64,000 bases of DNA from Variovorax boronicumulans (GCF_007677875.1 NZ_VEDO01000015.1:1-64000); one strand, 5' to 3'. Positions 30,288-40,219 are shown, numbered from the stretch's first letter. The notes: generated by a model from the letters alone, not told the origin. Numbers and translations are program-made.

Positions 30288-30335
30288 CTTTGGGTATCCT
30301 CGTGGGCTTCTCGCCGCTTCAGTGAACCCAGGATT

Positions 30336-31247
30336 TTGCCTTCAAACCAGTTTCCGCTCGGCGCGCTGCCCGCGCGCTTTCGCCGCACGCGCGTGCTGAT
30401 CGTTGGCTGCGGCGACGTAGGGCAACGCGTGGCGGCCCGGCTGCCGGCCGGCGTGCGGGTGCTGGCACTGACCTCATCAAACGAGCGCTTGGCTGGACTG
30501 CGCGCGCAAGGCCTGCTGCCGCTGCGTGGTGACCTGGACGACGCGCGCTCGGTGCGCCGGCTGGCCGGCCTGGCCGACCGCGTCCTGCACCTGGCACCGC
30601 CGCCGGGGGAAGGCGCCCGCGATGGACGCACGCGGGCGCTGGGCCAGGCCCTGCTGCGGCGGACGCGGCCGCGGGCCGTGGTCTATGGCTCGACCAGTGG
30701 CGTCTACGGCGACTGCGGCGGCGACTGGGTGGCCGAGACGCGGGCGCCCGCGCCACGCACGGAGCGCGCCCTGCGCCGGCTCGATGCCGAGGCGGCCGTG
30801 CGCTTCCTCGGCCGGGCCGGCGGTGTGCGCGCCAGCGTGCTGCGCATTCCGGGCATCTACGCGCCCGACCGCGCCGGCGGCACGCCGCGCGAGCGGCTGG
30901 CCAGGGGCACGCCGGTGCTGCGGGCCGAGGACGACGTCTACACCAACCACATCCACGCCGACGACCTGGCGCGCGCCTGCATCGCTGCGCTGTGGCGCGG
31001 CCGGGCGCAGCGTGTGGTCAATGCGAGCGACGACACCGCGCTCAAGATGGGCGACTACTTCGACCTGGCGGCCGATTTGTACGGCCTGCCGCGGCCGCCG
31101 CGTGTGGCGGCCGAAGAGGCGCGCGGACAACTGCCGCTGCTGGTGCTGAGTTTCATGTCCGAATCGCGCCGGTTGCTGAACCAGCGCCTCAAGCGCGAGC
31201 TGCGGCTGGCGCTCCACTACCCGACGGTGGCCGCGGGGCTCACCTGA
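30336..31247 (+). CDS. NAD(P)-dependent epimerase/dehydratase-like protein (YeeZ type)
   Basis: A Rossmann protein with VLIVGCGDVGQRVAARL near the N-terminus, LRGDLDDARSVRRLAGLADRV, YGSTSGVYGDCGG, LRIPGIYAPDR and YTNHIHADDLARACIAAL, the pattern of extended SDR proteins. The Tyr of a classical YxxxK site is not obvious, as in the YeeZ/YbjT-like branch. Start uncertain: no ATG fits; a TTG at 30336 (used here) or a GTG at 30393, immediately before the dinucleotide-binding loop, are options, and neither has a good ribosome-binding site. Physiological role unknown. Confidence 0.8.
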   Translation: MPSNQFPLGALPARFRRTRVLIVGCGDVGQRVAARLPAGVRVLALTSSNERLAGLRAQGLLPLRGDLDDARSVRRLAGLADRVLHLAPPPGEGARDGRTRALGQALLRRTRPRAVVYGSTSGVYGDCGGDWVAETRAPAPRTERALRRLDAEAAVRFLGRAGGVRASVLRIPGIYAPDRAGGTPRERLARGTPVLRAEDDVYTNHIHADDLARACIAALWRGRAQRVVNASDDTALKMGDYFDLAADLYGLPRPPRVAAEEARGQLPLLVLSFMSESRRLLNQRLKRELRLALHYPTVAAGLT

Positions 31248-31407
31248 TCGGATGCCCTCGGTCTGCGCAGCATGCTCATGCGGTCCACGCGCTTGGCGCT
31301 TTTGCCAACCAGCTGAAGGACGAGGCGGGCACATCGGATGCGGCGCCTGGCGAACTTCGGGAACTGGGGGCGATCCGCGCAGGATGCCCCGGGGAAACGC
31401 ACCACCG

Positions 31408-31431
31408 CAAGGCCCGTGAGCACGGGCCTTG
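31408..31431. terminator. Bidirectional hairpin between convergent genes
   Basis: CAAGGCCCGTG-ag-CACGGGCCTTG has 11-bp perfect arms and sits between the convergent epimerase-like gene and the Rrf2 gene. There is no T-run on either side, so it is a GC-stem end signal at best. The remaining bases of the gap 31248-31443 hold no supported gene. Confidence 0.45.
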
Positions 31432-31443
31432 CAGGGCCTGGCG

Positions 31444-31974
31444 TTAGCCCTTGAGCTGCAGGTATTGGCCGTAGGCGAACACGGAGTTCGGTGCGCGCAC
31501 GGTGGCCTGGCGCGGCCGCGGCAGCACGGCCGCGCGGCGGCGGCTGGGCGCTGCCTCGATCTCGACACCCTTGGCGCGCTGCTCGTCAGCGAGCTGGCGC
31601 AGCGAGATGCCCTGCATGTAGTCGAGCATGCAGGCGGACAGGCTGTCCCAGAGGTCACCGGCCATCTTGGCGTCCGGATCACCTTGCGCCACGGCGCCTT
31701 GCGCATCCTGCGCGGCCTGGTCGTCCACCGCAAGGATGATGTCGGCCACGCTGATGGCGCTGGCCTTGCGGGCCAGTGTGTAACCACCGCCGGGGCCGCG
31801 GGCGCTTTCGACCAGGCCGGAGCGGCGCAGGCGGCTGAACATCTGCTCCAGGTACGACAGCGAGATCTTCTGCCGCGCGCCGATGGCCGACAGCGTCACG
31901 GGACCCAGATGTTCACGCAGTGCGACGTCGATCATCGCGTTCACGGCGAAACGGCTCTTGGTGGTCAATCGCAT
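31444..31974 (-). CDS. IscR-like Rrf2-family regulator lacking the iron-sulfur cysteines
   Basis: 176 residues. The N-terminal winged helix is typical of IscR (MRLTTKSRFAVNAMIDVAL, SLSYLEQMFSRLRRSGLVES, RGPGGGYTLAR), and the C-terminus APNSVFAYG resembles beta-proteobacterial IscR. In E. coli IscR the [2Fe-2S] ligands are C92, C98, C104 and H107; here the segment from 85 to 109 (DQAAQDAQGAVAQGDP, then DAKMAGDLW) has no cysteine or histidine, and the only cysteine is C115. It is not linked to iscS/iscU. It probably binds DNA without a cluster or senses something else. Divergent from the NhaR-like gene over an A+T-rich gap. Confidence 0.85.
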   Translation of the reverse strand: MRLTTKSRFAVNAMIDVALREHLGPVTLSAIGARQKISLSYLEQMFSRLRRSGLVESARGPGGGYTLARKASAISVADIILAVDDQAAQDAQGAVAQGDPDAKMAGDLWDSLSACMLDYMQGISLRQLADEQRAKGVEIEAAPSRRRAAVLPRPRQATVRAPNSVFAYGQYLQLKG

Positions 31975-32126
31975 GGCTGGGCTCCTTGTTGTAGCGGACT
32001 GTGGGCGGAAAGAGGCAACTCTAAAGGTTCGAACACTTCGCGTATATTCGTATTTGAGACAAAAACACTTCGAGAAAAGCGATGGAACCTTCTGAACGGT
32101 TGACCCAGCTTTCGGCTGGAGGTTCC
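31975..32126. promoter_or_regulatory. Divergent control region of the Rrf2 and NhaR-like genes
   Basis: The 152-bp gap is A+T-rich around 32020-32080 (gcgtatattcgtatttgag), consistent with back-to-back promoters and autoregulation by one or both flanking regulators. GGAGG at 32118-32122 is the ribosome-binding site of the NhaR-like gene. No operator could be defined with certainty. Confidence 0.4.
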
Positions 32127-33023
32127 ATGAACTTCAAGCATTTGCGCTACTTCTGGGTCGTGGCGAAAGCGGGGGGCGTGATGCGCGCCGGTGAGCAGCT
32201 GCACACCACGCCGCAGACGCTGTCGGGCCAGATCAAGCTGTTCGAGGACTGGATCGGGCACAAGCTGTTCCGCAAGGTTGGCCGCCGGCTTGAACTGACC
32301 GAGCAGGGCCGCGTCGCGCTGGACTATGCCGAGGAGATCTTCGCGCTGGGTGCCGAACTGGAGACCTCGGTACGGCACAGGCGCGGGGAGCGCCGCTCGC
32401 TGGACTTTCGCGTGGGCGTGGCCGATGCGGTGGCCAAGTCGGTGGTGTACCAGCTGCTGGAGCCTGCCCTGAATGGGGCCGAGCCCGTGCGCCTCATCTG
32501 CCACGAAGGCAAGTACGAGGATCTGCTGGCCCAGCTGGCGCTGCACCGGCTGGACTTGCTGATCGCAGACGAGCGCGTCTCGCCCAAGGTCAGCGTGCGT
32601 GCCTTCAACCACCTGCTCGGGCGCAGTCCCATGAGCTTTTTCTGCGCCGACGGCCTGCGAGAACGGCTGGCCGGGACCTTCCCGCAGTGCCTGGACAACG
32701 CGCCCATGCTGGTGCAGGGGCCGACGGCCTCGGTGCGACGCCAGCTCGATCCCTGGCTGGTGCGGCACCGCTTGCGGCCGCGCATCGTCGGCGAGTTCGA
32801 CGACACGGCGCTGATGAACGCTTTCGGCCGCGAAGGCCGCGGCGTGTTCATGGGACCGACCGTGCTGGAGGCGCAGATCGCTGCGCAATACCGCGTCGGC
32901 GTGCTGGGTCGCAGCGATGAGCTGGTCGAGGAGTTCTTTGCCATCTCCGTGGAGCGGCGCATCAGCCACCCCAGCGTGGCGGCCATCACGCATGCTGCGC
33001 GCGCCAGGCTGTTCCATGTCTGA
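32127..33023 (+). CDS. nhaR: LysR-family regulator of the NhaR type
   Basis: 298 residues from ATG 32127. The N-terminus MNFKHLRYFWVVAKAGGV with TTPQTLSGQIKLFEDWIG and LFRKVGRRLELTEQGR is the characteristic NhaR variant of the LysR helix-turn-helix (SGQI instead of the common SRQI). The rest is a periplasmic-binding-protein-like effector domain. NhaR in enterobacteria activates the Na+/H+ antiporter nhaA and biofilm genes; no antiporter gene is adjacent, so the target here is unknown. In-frame upstream ATG 32082 has no Shine-Dalgarno. Confidence 0.85.
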   Translation: MNFKHLRYFWVVAKAGGVMRAGEQLHTTPQTLSGQIKLFEDWIGHKLFRKVGRRLELTEQGRVALDYAEEIFALGAELETSVRHRRGERRSLDFRVGVADAVAKSVVYQLLEPALNGAEPVRLICHEGKYEDLLAQLALHRLDLLIADERVSPKVSVRAFNHLLGRSPMSFFCADGLRERLAGTFPQCLDNAPMLVQGPTASVRRQLDPWLVRHRLRPRIVGEFDDTALMNAFGREGRGVFMGPTVLEAQIAAQYRVGVLGRSDELVEEFFAISVERRISHPSVAAITHAARARLFHV

Positions 33024-33172
33024 TGGGTTCGGGTGGGGCATGACCGTGCAGCGTAAGGACGTCCGCTGCAAGGCTGTGTAGGAGCGCGCGGACAAGCCGC
33101 TGTCGGTCCCCATGCCGAGCCCCGTGCTCTCGGTCAGGGTAATCCTTGGGCGCCCGCTGCAGGGTGGCTCTC

Positions 33173-33178
33173 TAGAAT
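33173..33178 (+). promoter_or_regulatory. Possible -10 element of phaR
   Basis: TAGAAT (5 of 6 to TATAAT) lies 37 bp before the phaR start. The best -35-like word (TTGGGC) is 21 bp upstream, which is too far for a good sigma-70 promoter. The rest of the 33024-33215 gap shows nothing definite. CTGCTGCAG just after the element is TGC-rich, as reported for PhaR targets, so self-repression is possible. Confidence 0.35.
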
Positions 33179-33215
33179 CTGCTGCAGTGCAACGAGCACC
33201 AACCCAAGGAACGCA

Positions 33216-33749
33216 GTGCAGACCAAGAAGCCCAGCGCCGAGAAGCCGGCCCAGCGCGTGATCAAGAAGTATCCGAACCGCCGGCTCTACGACACGGACA
33301 CTTCGACCTACATCACGCTGGCGGAGGTCAAGAAGCTGGTGATGGGCAACGAGTCTCTGGTCGTGCGCGACGCCAAGACGGGCGAAGACCTCACGCGTTC
33401 CATCCTGCTGCAGATCATCCTGGAAGAAGAGGCCGGCGGCGCTCCGTTGTTCACCGAGCAGGCGCTGGCGAACATCATCCGCTTCTACGGCAACACCATG
33501 CAGAGCTTCATCGGGCCCTACCTCGAGAAGAACATGCAGGCCTTCGTCGACATGCAGGCCAAGCTGACCGAGCAGTCCAAGAGCATGTCGCCTGAGCTGT
33601 GGGCGCAGTTCCTGAGCATGCAGTCGCCCCTCATGCAGGGCATGATGGGCAGCTACGTCGAGCAGTCCAAGAACGTGTTCGTGCAGATGCAGGAGCAGAT
33701 GCAGAAACAGACCGAGCAGTTGCTCGGCACCCTGGGCGTCAAGCGCTGA
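33216..33749 (+). CDS. phaR: Polyhydroxyalkanoate synthesis repressor PhaR
   Basis: 177 residues from a GTG start (AAGGAA about eight bases upstream). The N-terminal DNA-binding region is diagnostic: RVIKKYPNRRLYDTDTSTYITL, KLVMGNESLVVRDAKTGEDLTRSILLQII. The C-terminal half is helical and rich in Met/Gln (QMQEQMQKQTEQ), fitting its known binding to PHB granules. PhaR represses phasin genes and is released when polymer accumulates, so this implies PHA metabolism in the host. The pha synthesis genes are not in the window. Confidence 0.95.
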   Translation: MQTKKPSAEKPAQRVIKKYPNRRLYDTDTSTYITLAEVKKLVMGNESLVVRDAKTGEDLTRSILLQIILEEEAGGAPLFTEQALANIIRFYGNTMQSFIGPYLEKNMQAFVDMQAKLTEQSKSMSPELWAQFLSMQSPLMQGMMGSYVEQSKNVFVQMQEQMQKQTEQLLGTLGVKR

Positions 33750-33782
33750 GGCCGCTGCCCGCATCGCGGCGACAATAGCCCG

Positions 33783-35162
33783 ATGACCGTTGCAGAAGCT
33801 CCCACGAAAGCCCCGAAGATCGGCTTCGTCAGCCTGGGATGTCCCAAGGCCTTGACGGACTCCGAACTCATCCTCACGCAGTTGAGCGCCGAGGGCTACC
33901 AGACCAGCAAGACCTTCGAAGGCGCCGACCTGGTGATCGTCAACACCTGCGGCTTCATCGACGATGCCGTCAAGGAAAGCCTGGACACCATCGGCGAGGC
34001 GTTGGCCGACAACGGCCGCGTGATCGTGACCGGCTGCCTGGGCGCCAAGACCGGGCATGGCGGCGGCAACATGGTGCGCGAGATGCACCCCAGTGTGCTG
34101 GCCGTGACCGGGCCGCATGCCACGCAGGAAGTGATGGACGCTGTCCATGCCAACCTGCCCAAACCGCACGATCCCTTCGTGGACCTGGTGCCGGCGCAGG
34201 GCATCAAGCTCACGCCCAAGCACTACGCCTACCTGAAGATCAGCGAAGGCTGCAACCACCGCTGCACCTTCTGCATCATCCCGTCCATGCGCGGCGACCT
34301 GGTCTCGCGGCCGGTGGGCGACGTGCTCAAGGAGGCGCGCGCGCTGTTCGAGGGTGGTGTGAAAGAGCTTCTGGTCATCAGCCAGGACACCTCGGCCTAC
34401 GGCGTGGACCTCAAGTACCGTACCGGCTTCTGGGACGGCAAGCCCGTCAAGACGCGCATGCTCGAGCTCGTGCAGGCGCTCGGCGAGCTGGCCGAGCCGC
34501 ACGGCGCCTGGGTGCGGCTGCACTACGTCTATCCCTATCCCAGCGTGGATGACATCCTGCCGCTGATGGCCGCAGGCCGCGTGCTGCCCTACCTCGATGT
34601 GCCTCTGCAGCACAGCCACCCCGACGTGCTGCGCCGCATGAAGCGGCCGGCCAGTGGCGAGAAGAACCTGGAGCGCATCCAGCGCTGGCGCGAGATCTGT
34701 CCTGAGCTCGTGATCCGCAGCACCTTCATCGCCGGCTTCCCGGGCGAGACGGAGGAGGAGTTCGCGCACCTGCTCGACTTCATGCGCGAGGCGCAGATCG
34801 ACCGCGCCGGCTGCTTCGCCTACAGCCCGGTCGAGGGCGCGACGGCCAATACCATCGCACCGATGCTGCCGCTCGAACTGCGCGAGGAGCGCCGCGCGCG
34901 TTTCATGGCGGTTGCCGAGGAAGTGTCCGCAGAACGCCTTCGCCGGCGCGTCGGCGCCAACATGCAGGTGCTCGTGGATTCGGCACCTGGCCTGGGCCGC
35001 AAGGGAGGCAAGGGCCGTAGCTACGCCGATGCGCCTGAGATCGACGGCGCGGTGCACCTGCTGCCGCCCGAGAAGATCAGCAAGACGCTCAAGGTCGGCG
35101 AGTTCACGCGCGCCCGCATCGTCGGCACGCAGGGCCACGATCTCGTGGCGGTGCCGGTTTGA
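33783..35162 (+). CDS. rimO: Ribosomal protein S12 methylthiotransferase RimO
   Basis: 459 residues. The N-terminal UPF0004 domain begins [16 protein letters not shown] and has further cluster cysteines in NTCGFIDDA and TGCLGAK. The radical-SAM motif is CNHRCTFC (C157, C161, C164), followed by [12 protein letters not shown], and a C-terminal TRAM domain ends at HDLVAVPV. It adds a methylthio group to the conserved aspartate of S12 using two [4Fe-4S] clusters and SAM. It starts 33 bp after phaR; cgacaatagcccgATG suggests its own -10. Confidence 0.97.
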   Translation: MTVAEAPTKAPKIGFVSLGCPKALTDSELILTQLSAEGYQTSKTFEGADLVIVNTCGFIDDAVKESLDTIGEALADNGRVIVTGCLGAKTGHGGGNMVREMHPSVLAVTGPHATQEVMDAVHANLPKPHDPFVDLVPAQGIKLTPKHYAYLKISEGCNHRCTFCIIPSMRGDLVSRPVGDVLKEARALFEGGVKELLVISQDTSAYGVDLKYRTGFWDGKPVKTRMLELVQALGELAEPHGAWVRLHYVYPYPSVDDILPLMAAGRVLPYLDVPLQHSHPDVLRRMKRPASGEKNLERIQRWREICPELVIRSTFIAGFPGETEEEFAHLLDFMREAQIDRAGCFAYSPVEGATANTIAPMLPLELREERRARFMAVAEEVSAERLRRRVGANMQVLVDSAPGLGRKGGKGRSYADAPEIDGAVHLLPPEKISKTLKVGEFTRARIVGTQGHDLVAVPV

Positions 35163-35226
35163 GGCTGGTGGTGAAAGTGGCCTCTCTCCGCGGGGGAGGC
35201 TTGTCGTCTAGAGGTGGGCAGAGAAC

Positions 35227-35254
35227 AAAAAAGCCGCTGATCACTCAGCGGCTT
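35227..35254 (-). terminator. Intrinsic terminator of tRNA-Leu copy 1
   Basis: On the minus strand AAGCCGCTGA-gtga-TCAGCGGCTT forms a 10-bp stem followed by a T-run (aaaa on plus at 35227-35230). It lies 35 bp beyond the tRNA 3' end. On the plus strand it also closes the rimO transcript region. Confidence 0.85.
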
Positions 35255-35289
35255 TGTTGCGTATCTTCTGATGTGTTCCAACCGGCGGT

Positions 35290-35374
<85 letters not shown>

Positions 35375-35391
35375 ATCTCAGGAAGCCTGCG

Positions 35392-35397
35392 ATTATA
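35392..35397 (-). promoter_or_regulatory. Promoter -10 of tRNA-Leu copy 1
   Basis: On the minus strand TGC-TATAAT is a perfect extended -10 element, ending 17 bp before the mature tRNA 5' end, which allows an RNase P-trimmed leader of about 10 nt. The -35 is not well conserved. Otherwise the spacer 35398-35540 shows no gene. Confidence 0.75.
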
Positions 35398-35540
35398 GCA
35401 AGCTTTTCTCGCCAGTATTCTGTTTCGTTCTGCCTTGGCCAACGAATCTCGGTCAAGGCCGCTGCGACCGTTGCGGGCGCGCACTTCATGTACGCCATGC
35501 GCAAAGCTTCCGCGTACACCACCGTTGTCGTGTGGGCAAC

Positions 35541-35568
35541 AAAAAAGCCGCTGATGACTCAGCGGCTT
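35541..35568 (-). terminator. Intrinsic terminator of tRNA-Leu copy 2
   Basis: The same AAGCCGCTGA/TCAGCGGCTT stem as copy 1, with one base changed in the loop region, followed on the minus strand by six Ts. It separates the two tRNA transcription units. Confidence 0.85.
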
Positions 35569-35603
35569 CGTTGCGATTCCTTTAATGTGTTCCAATCGAT
35601 GAT

Positions 35604-35688
<85 letters not shown>

Positions 35689-35706
35689 ATTTCAGGAAAG
35701 AAAGCG

Positions 35707-35736
35707 ATCATATCATCAAAAATTCAAGCTACACAA
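35707..35736 (-). promoter_or_regulatory. Promoter of tRNA-Leu copy 2
   Basis: On the minus strand TTGTGT (35731-35736), an 18-bp spacer and TATGAT (35707-35712), preceded by TGA for an extended -10, form a good sigma-70 promoter 18 bp before the mature tRNA. It overlaps the region just upstream of rnr on the other strand. Confidence 0.7.
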
Positions 35737-35753
35737 CAAGCCTTCTCGAAGAA

Positions 35754-37961
35754 GTGGAAGGCACGGTCCAGGGACACCGCGATGGTCACGGTTTCGTGCA
35801 GCGCGACGATGGCCAGTCGGACATCTATCTGCCTTCCAACGAGATGCGCGCGGTGCTGCACAAGGACCGCGTCAAGGCCCGCGTCGTGCGCTACGACCGC
35901 AAGGGGCGGCCCGAGGGCCGCGTCGTCGAGATCGTCGAGCGGCCGCCACAGCCCATCATCGGCCGGTTGCTGCAGGAAAGCGGCGTCTGGCTCGTCGCGC
36001 CCGAGGACAAGCGCTACGGCCAGGACATCCTGATTCCCAAGGGCGCAACCGGTACGGCCAAGCCCGGCCAGGTCGTCGTCGTCGAGCTGACGGAGCCGCC
36101 GGCGCTGTATGGCCAGCCCGTCGGCCGCGTGAAGGAAGTGCTGGGCGAGGTCGACGACCCCGGCATGGAAATCGAGATCGCGGTGCGCAAGTACGACGTG
36201 CCGCATGTGTTTTCGGATGCCTGCATTGCGCTGGCGCGCACGCTGCCCGACAAGGTACGGCCGCAGGACAAGCGCCAGCGCATCGACCTGACCGACGTGC
36301 CGCTGGTCACCATCGACGGTGAGGACGCGCGCGACTTCGACGATGCCGTCTATTGCGAGCCGACCAAGGTCGGCCGCAGCAAGGGCTGGCGTCTGCTCGT
36401 TGCGATTGCCGACGTGAGCCACTACGTGGAGACCGGCTCGGCCATCGACGTGGACGCCTACGAGCGCGCCACCAGCGTGTACTTCCCGCGCCGCGTGATT
36501 CCCATGCTGCCCGAGAAGCTGTCGAACGGTCTGTGCTCGCTGAATCCGGAAGTCGAGCGGCTGTGCATGGTCTGCGACATGCTCGTCACCTCCAAGGGCG
36601 AGGTGCATGCCTACCAGTTCTACCCCGCCGTGATGTTCAGCCATGCCCGCTTCACCTACACCGAGGTGGCGGCGATCCTGGCCAACACGCGCGGCCCCGA
36701 GGCCGTGCGCCGCAAGGCGCTGGTGCCGCAGCTGGAGCACCTGCACGATGTCTACCGCGCGCTGCTGGCCGCGCGCGGCAAGCGCGGCGCGGTGGACTTC
36801 GACACTGTGGAGACGCAGATCGTCTGCGACGAGAACGGCCGCATCGAGCGCATCGTGCCGCGCACGCGCAATGACGCGCACCGGCTCATCGAGGAGGCGA
36901 TGCTGGCGGCCAATGTCTGCAGCGCCGACTTCATCGCGCAGAACAAGCGTCCGGGCCTGTACCGCGTGCACGAGGGCCCCACTCCAGAGAAGAAGGAGAC
37001 GCTGCGCAACTACCTCAAGGCTGTCGGTGTCGGTCTCAGCATCAGCGACGACCCCACGCCCTCGGAGTTCCAGGCCATCGCCGAGGCGACCAAGGACCGG
37101 CCGGACGCGCAGCAGATCCACACCATGCTGTTGCGCTCCATGCAGCAAGCGATCTACACGCCGATCAACAGCGGCCACTTTGGCCTGGCGTACGAGGCCT
37201 ACACGCACTTCACGAGCCCGATCCGGCGCTATCCGGACCTGTTGGTTCACCGCGTGATCAAGTCCATCCTTGCGCGCAGCCGCTACCAGCTGCCGGCGCT
37301 GCCGACGCCTGGCGAGGCCCATGCCAAGCTGGCCAAGCGGCTGCAGAAGAACCAGGCCGCGCGCCTGGGCGACAAGGTGGCAGAGCCCGAACAGCGGCCG
37401 CGCAAGACCAACGCCGAGATGCAGGGCTGGGAGGCCGCGGGTCTGCATTGCAGCGCCAACGAGCGCCGCGCCGACGAGGCCAGCCGCGACGTCGAGGCTT
37501 GGCTCAAGTGCAAGTACATGCGCGAGCACCTGGGCGAGGAGTACAGCGGCGTCGTCACGGCCGCCACGAGCTTCGGCATCTTCGTCACGCTGGACGCGAT
37601 GTACGTCGAGGGCCTGGTGCATATCACTGAACTGGGCGGTGAGTACTTCAAGTTCGACGAGGCGCGCCAGGAGCTGCGCGGCGAGCGCACCGGCATCCGC
37701 TATGCCGTGGGCACGCGGGTGCAGGTGCAGGTCAGCCGCGTCGACCTGGATGGCCGCAAGATCGATTTCCGCTTGATTCGCGAAGGCGAGGAGCTTGGGC
37801 CCCGTACCATGCGGGAGAAGGCGGCAGCGCGCGAAGCCGCGGGCGATGCGCGCAGGGACGGCCTCAAGCGGCGCGAGGACAAGAGCGGGGGCTTGGCCAG
37901 GACGCTCAAGACCGCGGGCAAGAAGGCCGCGGCCAAGAACAAGTCACGCAGCCGCCGCTGA
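35754..37961 (+). CDS. rnr: Ribonuclease R
   Basis: About 735 residues if the GTG at 35754 is the start. From the N-terminus: cold-shock/OB region ([36 protein letters not shown]), the RNB catalytic domain with [16 protein letters not shown] (metal-binding aspartates), [23 protein letters not shown] and [16 protein letters not shown], then an S1 domain ([26 protein letters not shown]) and a basic Lys/Arg-rich tail. It degrades structured RNA 3' to 5'. The start is unclear: the frame is open back through the tRNA gene, GTG 35754 has only a weak GAAGAA upstream, and an N-terminal helix-turn-helix found in enterobacterial RNase R is absent. Confidence 0.93.
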   Translation: MEGTVQGHRDGHGFVQRDDGQSDIYLPSNEMRAVLHKDRVKARVVRYDRKGRPEGRVVEIVERPPQPIIGRLLQESGVWLVAPEDKRYGQDILIPKGATGTAKPGQVVVVELTEPPALYGQPVGRVKEVLGEVDDPGMEIEIAVRKYDVPHVFSDACIALARTLPDKVRPQDKRQRIDLTDVPLVTIDGEDARDFDDAVYCEPTKVGRSKGWRLLVAIADVSHYVETGSAIDVDAYERATSVYFPRRVIPMLPEKLSNGLCSLNPEVERLCMVCDMLVTSKGEVHAYQFYPAVMFSHARFTYTEVAAILANTRGPEAVRRKALVPQLEHLHDVYRALLAARGKRGAVDFDTVETQIVCDENGRIERIVPRTRNDAHRLIEEAMLAANVCSADFIAQNKRPGLYRVHEGPTPEKKETLRNYLKAVGVGLSISDDPTPSEFQAIAEATKDRPDAQQIHTMLLRSMQQAIYTPINSGHFGLAYEAYTHFTSPIRRYPDLLVHRVIKSILARSRYQLPALPTPGEAHAKLAKRLQKNQAARLGDKVAEPEQRPRKTNAEMQGWEAAGLHCSANERRADEASRDVEAWLKCKYMREHLGEEYSGVVTAATSFGIFVTLDAMYVEGLVHITELGGEYFKFDEARQELRGERTGIRYAVGTRVQVQVSRVDLDGRKIDFRLIREGEELGPRTMREKAAAREAAGDARRDGLKRREDKSGGLARTLKTAGKKAAAKNKSRSRR

Positions 37962-38004
37962 GCCAGACAGTCACAACGATCAATGCAAAAACAAGGAGAT
38001 CTCC

Positions 38005-38754
38005 ATGGGTTCGAATGACAGAGTGGCCATCGTGACCGGTGCGGGTACCGGCATCGGCAAGGCCGCGGCGCTGGCGCTGGCGGCCGGTGGCTGGCGCGTG
38101 GTGCTGGCCGGGCGCCGGCCCGAGCCGCTGGAAGAGGTGAAGGCCGCCGCGGGCCAGAGCGCACTGGTCGTGCCGACGGATGTGGCCGACGCGGCCTCGG
38201 TGGAGGCATTGTTCGACGCCGCGGTCAAGGCCCATGGCCGCGTGGATCTGCTGTTCAACAACGCCGGCGTCAACGCGCCCGGCGTCCCGCTCGAAGATCT
38301 CACGCTGGAGCAGTGGAAGAACGTGGTCGACATCAATTTGACCGGAATGTTCCTGTGCATCCAGCAGGCCTTCCGCGTCATGAAGTCGCAGACGCCGCGC
38401 GGTGGCCGCATCATCAACAACGGCTCGATCTCGGCCACCGCGCCGAGGCCGAATTCGATCGCCTACACCTCGACCAAGCATGCCGTCCAGGGCCTGACCA
38501 AGTCGGCCTCGCTGGACGGGCGTAAGTACGACATCGCGGTCGGGCAGGTCGATGTGGGCAATGCCGCCACCGAAATGGCCATGCGCATGGCCAAGGGCGT
38601 GCCGCAGGCCAATGGCGAGATCGCGGTCGAGCCGCTGATGGATGTCAACATCGTCGGCCAATCCGTGCTCTACATGGCCAACCTGCCGCTCGAGGCCAAC
38701 GTGCTGTTCCACACCGTCATGGCCACCAAGATGCCGTTCGTCGGCCGCGGCTGA
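38005..38754 (+). CDS. SDR-family oxidoreductase
   Basis: 249 residues from ATG 38005, with an excellent AAGGAGAT Shine-Dalgarno. It has the classical SDR features: TGAGTGIG cofactor loop, NNAG ([12 protein letters not shown]), catalytic Ser in [10 protein letters not shown] and the YxxxK pair in [11 protein letters not shown]. The R residues after strand 2 (LAGRRPE) suggest NADP. The substrate cannot be deduced. It lies 43 bp after rnr and converges with the NAD(P)HX repair gene (3-bp gap). Confidence 0.93.
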   Translation: MGSNDRVAIVTGAGTGIGKAAALALAAGGWRVVLAGRRPEPLEEVKAAAGQSALVVPTDVADAASVEALFDAAVKAHGRVDLLFNNAGVNAPGVPLEDLTLEQWKNVVDINLTGMFLCIQQAFRVMKSQTPRGGRIINNGSISATAPRPNSIAYTSTKHAVQGLTKSASLDGRKYDIAVGQVDVGNAATEMAMRMAKGVPQANGEIAVEPLMDVNIVGQSVLYMANLPLEANVLFHTVMATKMPFVGRG

Positions 38755-38757
38755 GTT

Positions 38758-40191
38758 TCAGGCCGCGGCGCGGGCCAGCGCCGATGCCGTGAGGGCTTGG
38801 CCCGCGGGCCAGCCATCTGCCAGCGCGCCGTGCCGGTGGACGGCGTGGCAGGCGGACTCCCAGGCCGTGCTGCCGGCGGCCAGATGCGCCGCGACGAAGC
38901 CTGCCAGCACGTCGCCCGTGCCTGCGGTGGCGAGGCGGGCATTGCCCGTGGGATTGATGGCCGGCGTGCGGCCTAGCGCCGCAACCACCGTGCCCGAGCC
39001 CTTGAGCACCACGACGGCGCCGAAGCGTTCGGCCAGCGCCTGCGCGGCCGCCAGGCGGTCGGCCTGCACGGCGGCGGTGGTGCTGCCGAGCAGCCGGGCG
39101 GCCTCGAGGGGGTGCGGCGTCAGCACGGTGGGCTGCGCGCGCCGGCGCAAAGCGTCCTGCAGACCCGTGTCGGCCGCCACCGCATTGAGGGCATCGGCAT
39201 CGAGGACGAGTTGGGCCGCTTCGGCCAGCACCCGTGGCAGCCAGGCCGCGACCTGCGGGCCGCCGCCGCAACCGCAGGCGAGGGCCAGCCGGGCCAGTGA
39301 CAGTTCGTGTGGCGTGCGCCACATGAGCTCGGGGGCATCGCAGACCAGACCGGTCGTGCCGGCATCCAGCGCAGCGATGTAGACGCGTCCCGCGCCGGTA
39401 TGCAGTGCGGCGCAGGCGGCCAGCACGGCCGCGCCGCGCATGCCGGGTGCGCCACCCAGCACCGCCACATCACCGTAGCTGCCCTTGTGGCTCGCGTGCG
39501 CGCGCGCACGTGCGGGCGGCGGCCCGGCCAACGTCGCATCGGCCGGTGCGGTGTCGCCGTCCTCCAAGGCATCGAACCAGACCTGGCCTGCGAAGTCGCG
39601 GCCCACGCCCGTGAAGAGGCCGGGCTTGAGCGTCAGCAGGCTCAGGGTGTGCCGCGCCCGAACGGCGGGGCCACAAGCCTGGCCTGTGTCCGCGACCAGG
39701 CCGGTCGGCAGGTCGATGGCCAGCACCGGAGCGGCGCTCGCGTTGAGCGCTGCGATGCAGGCGGCCAGATCGCCGGTCGCCGGGCGCGTGTTGCCCAGAC
39801 CCAGCAGTGCATCGATGGCGAGGTCCTGGGGTTGCAGTTCCGGTATGGCGTCGGTGAACAGCACGCCGGCCGCGCGTGCACGCGCCAGTGATGCCGCGGC
39901 GTCGGGCGCAAGCCGCGCCTCGTCGCCGAGCCAGCGCACATGCGGCCGCTTGCCCCAGCGCTGCAGGTGCATGGCTGCCTCCAGCCCGTCGCCGCCGTTG
40001 TTGCCAGGGCCGCTGGCGATCCAGACCTGCCGCGCATGCGGCGCGAGCGCCAGCGCGAGCCGGGCCGTTGCAAGACCTGCGCGTTGCATCAGCACGTGGG
40101 GCCCGGCCGCCGCGATGGCGCGGGCTTCGAGTTGCCGCGTGGCAGCGCTACCGTGCAAGGCCCAGGCGCGGTCGGGGGTGATGGGGTGCAT
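38758..40191 (-). CDS. nnr: Bifunctional NAD(P)H-hydrate epimerase / ADP-dependent dehydratase
   Basis: 477 residues from ATG 40191. The N-terminal epimerase (YjeF_N) shows GPGNNGGDGLEAA and IDALLGLGNTRPATG; the C-terminal ribokinase-like dehydratase shows GSYGDVAVLGGAPGMRGAAVLAA, LDADALNAVA, TPHPLEAARLLG and the GTGDVLAG nucleotide-binding loop (ATAGTGDVLAGFVAAHL). Together they repair hydrated NAD(P)H. A fused single polypeptide is the common bacterial form. It starts 28 bp downstream of dadA on the same strand, so the two are probably co-transcribed. Confidence 0.95.
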   Translation of the reverse strand: MHPITPDRAWALHGSAATRQLEARAIAAAGPHVLMQRAGLATARLALALAPHARQVWIASGPGNNGGDGLEAAMHLQRWGKRPHVRWLGDEARLAPDAAASLARARAAGVLFTDAIPELQPQDLAIDALLGLGNTRPATGDLAACIAALNASAAPVLAIDLPTGLVADTGQACGPAVRARHTLSLLTLKPGLFTGVGRDFAGQVWFDALEDGDTAPADATLAGPPPARARAHASHKGSYGDVAVLGGAPGMRGAAVLAACAALHTGAGRVYIAALDAGTTGLVCDAPELMWRTPHELSLARLALACGCGGGPQVAAWLPRVLAEAAQLVLDADALNAVAADTGLQDALRRRAQPTVLTPHPLEAARLLGSTTAAVQADRLAAAQALAERFGAVVVLKGSGTVVAALGRTPAINPTGNARLATAGTGDVLAGFVAAHLAAGSTAWESACHAVHRHGALADGWPAGQALTASALARAAA

Positions 40192-40219
40192 GGCGCCGAT
40201 TGTGCGGCGCGCCACGTGT

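Noticed and set aside
31217-31423. 68-codon minus-strand frame downstream of the Rrf2 gene
   Set aside because: Overlaps the 3' end of the epimerase-like gene, has no ribosome-binding site and no recognisable pattern.
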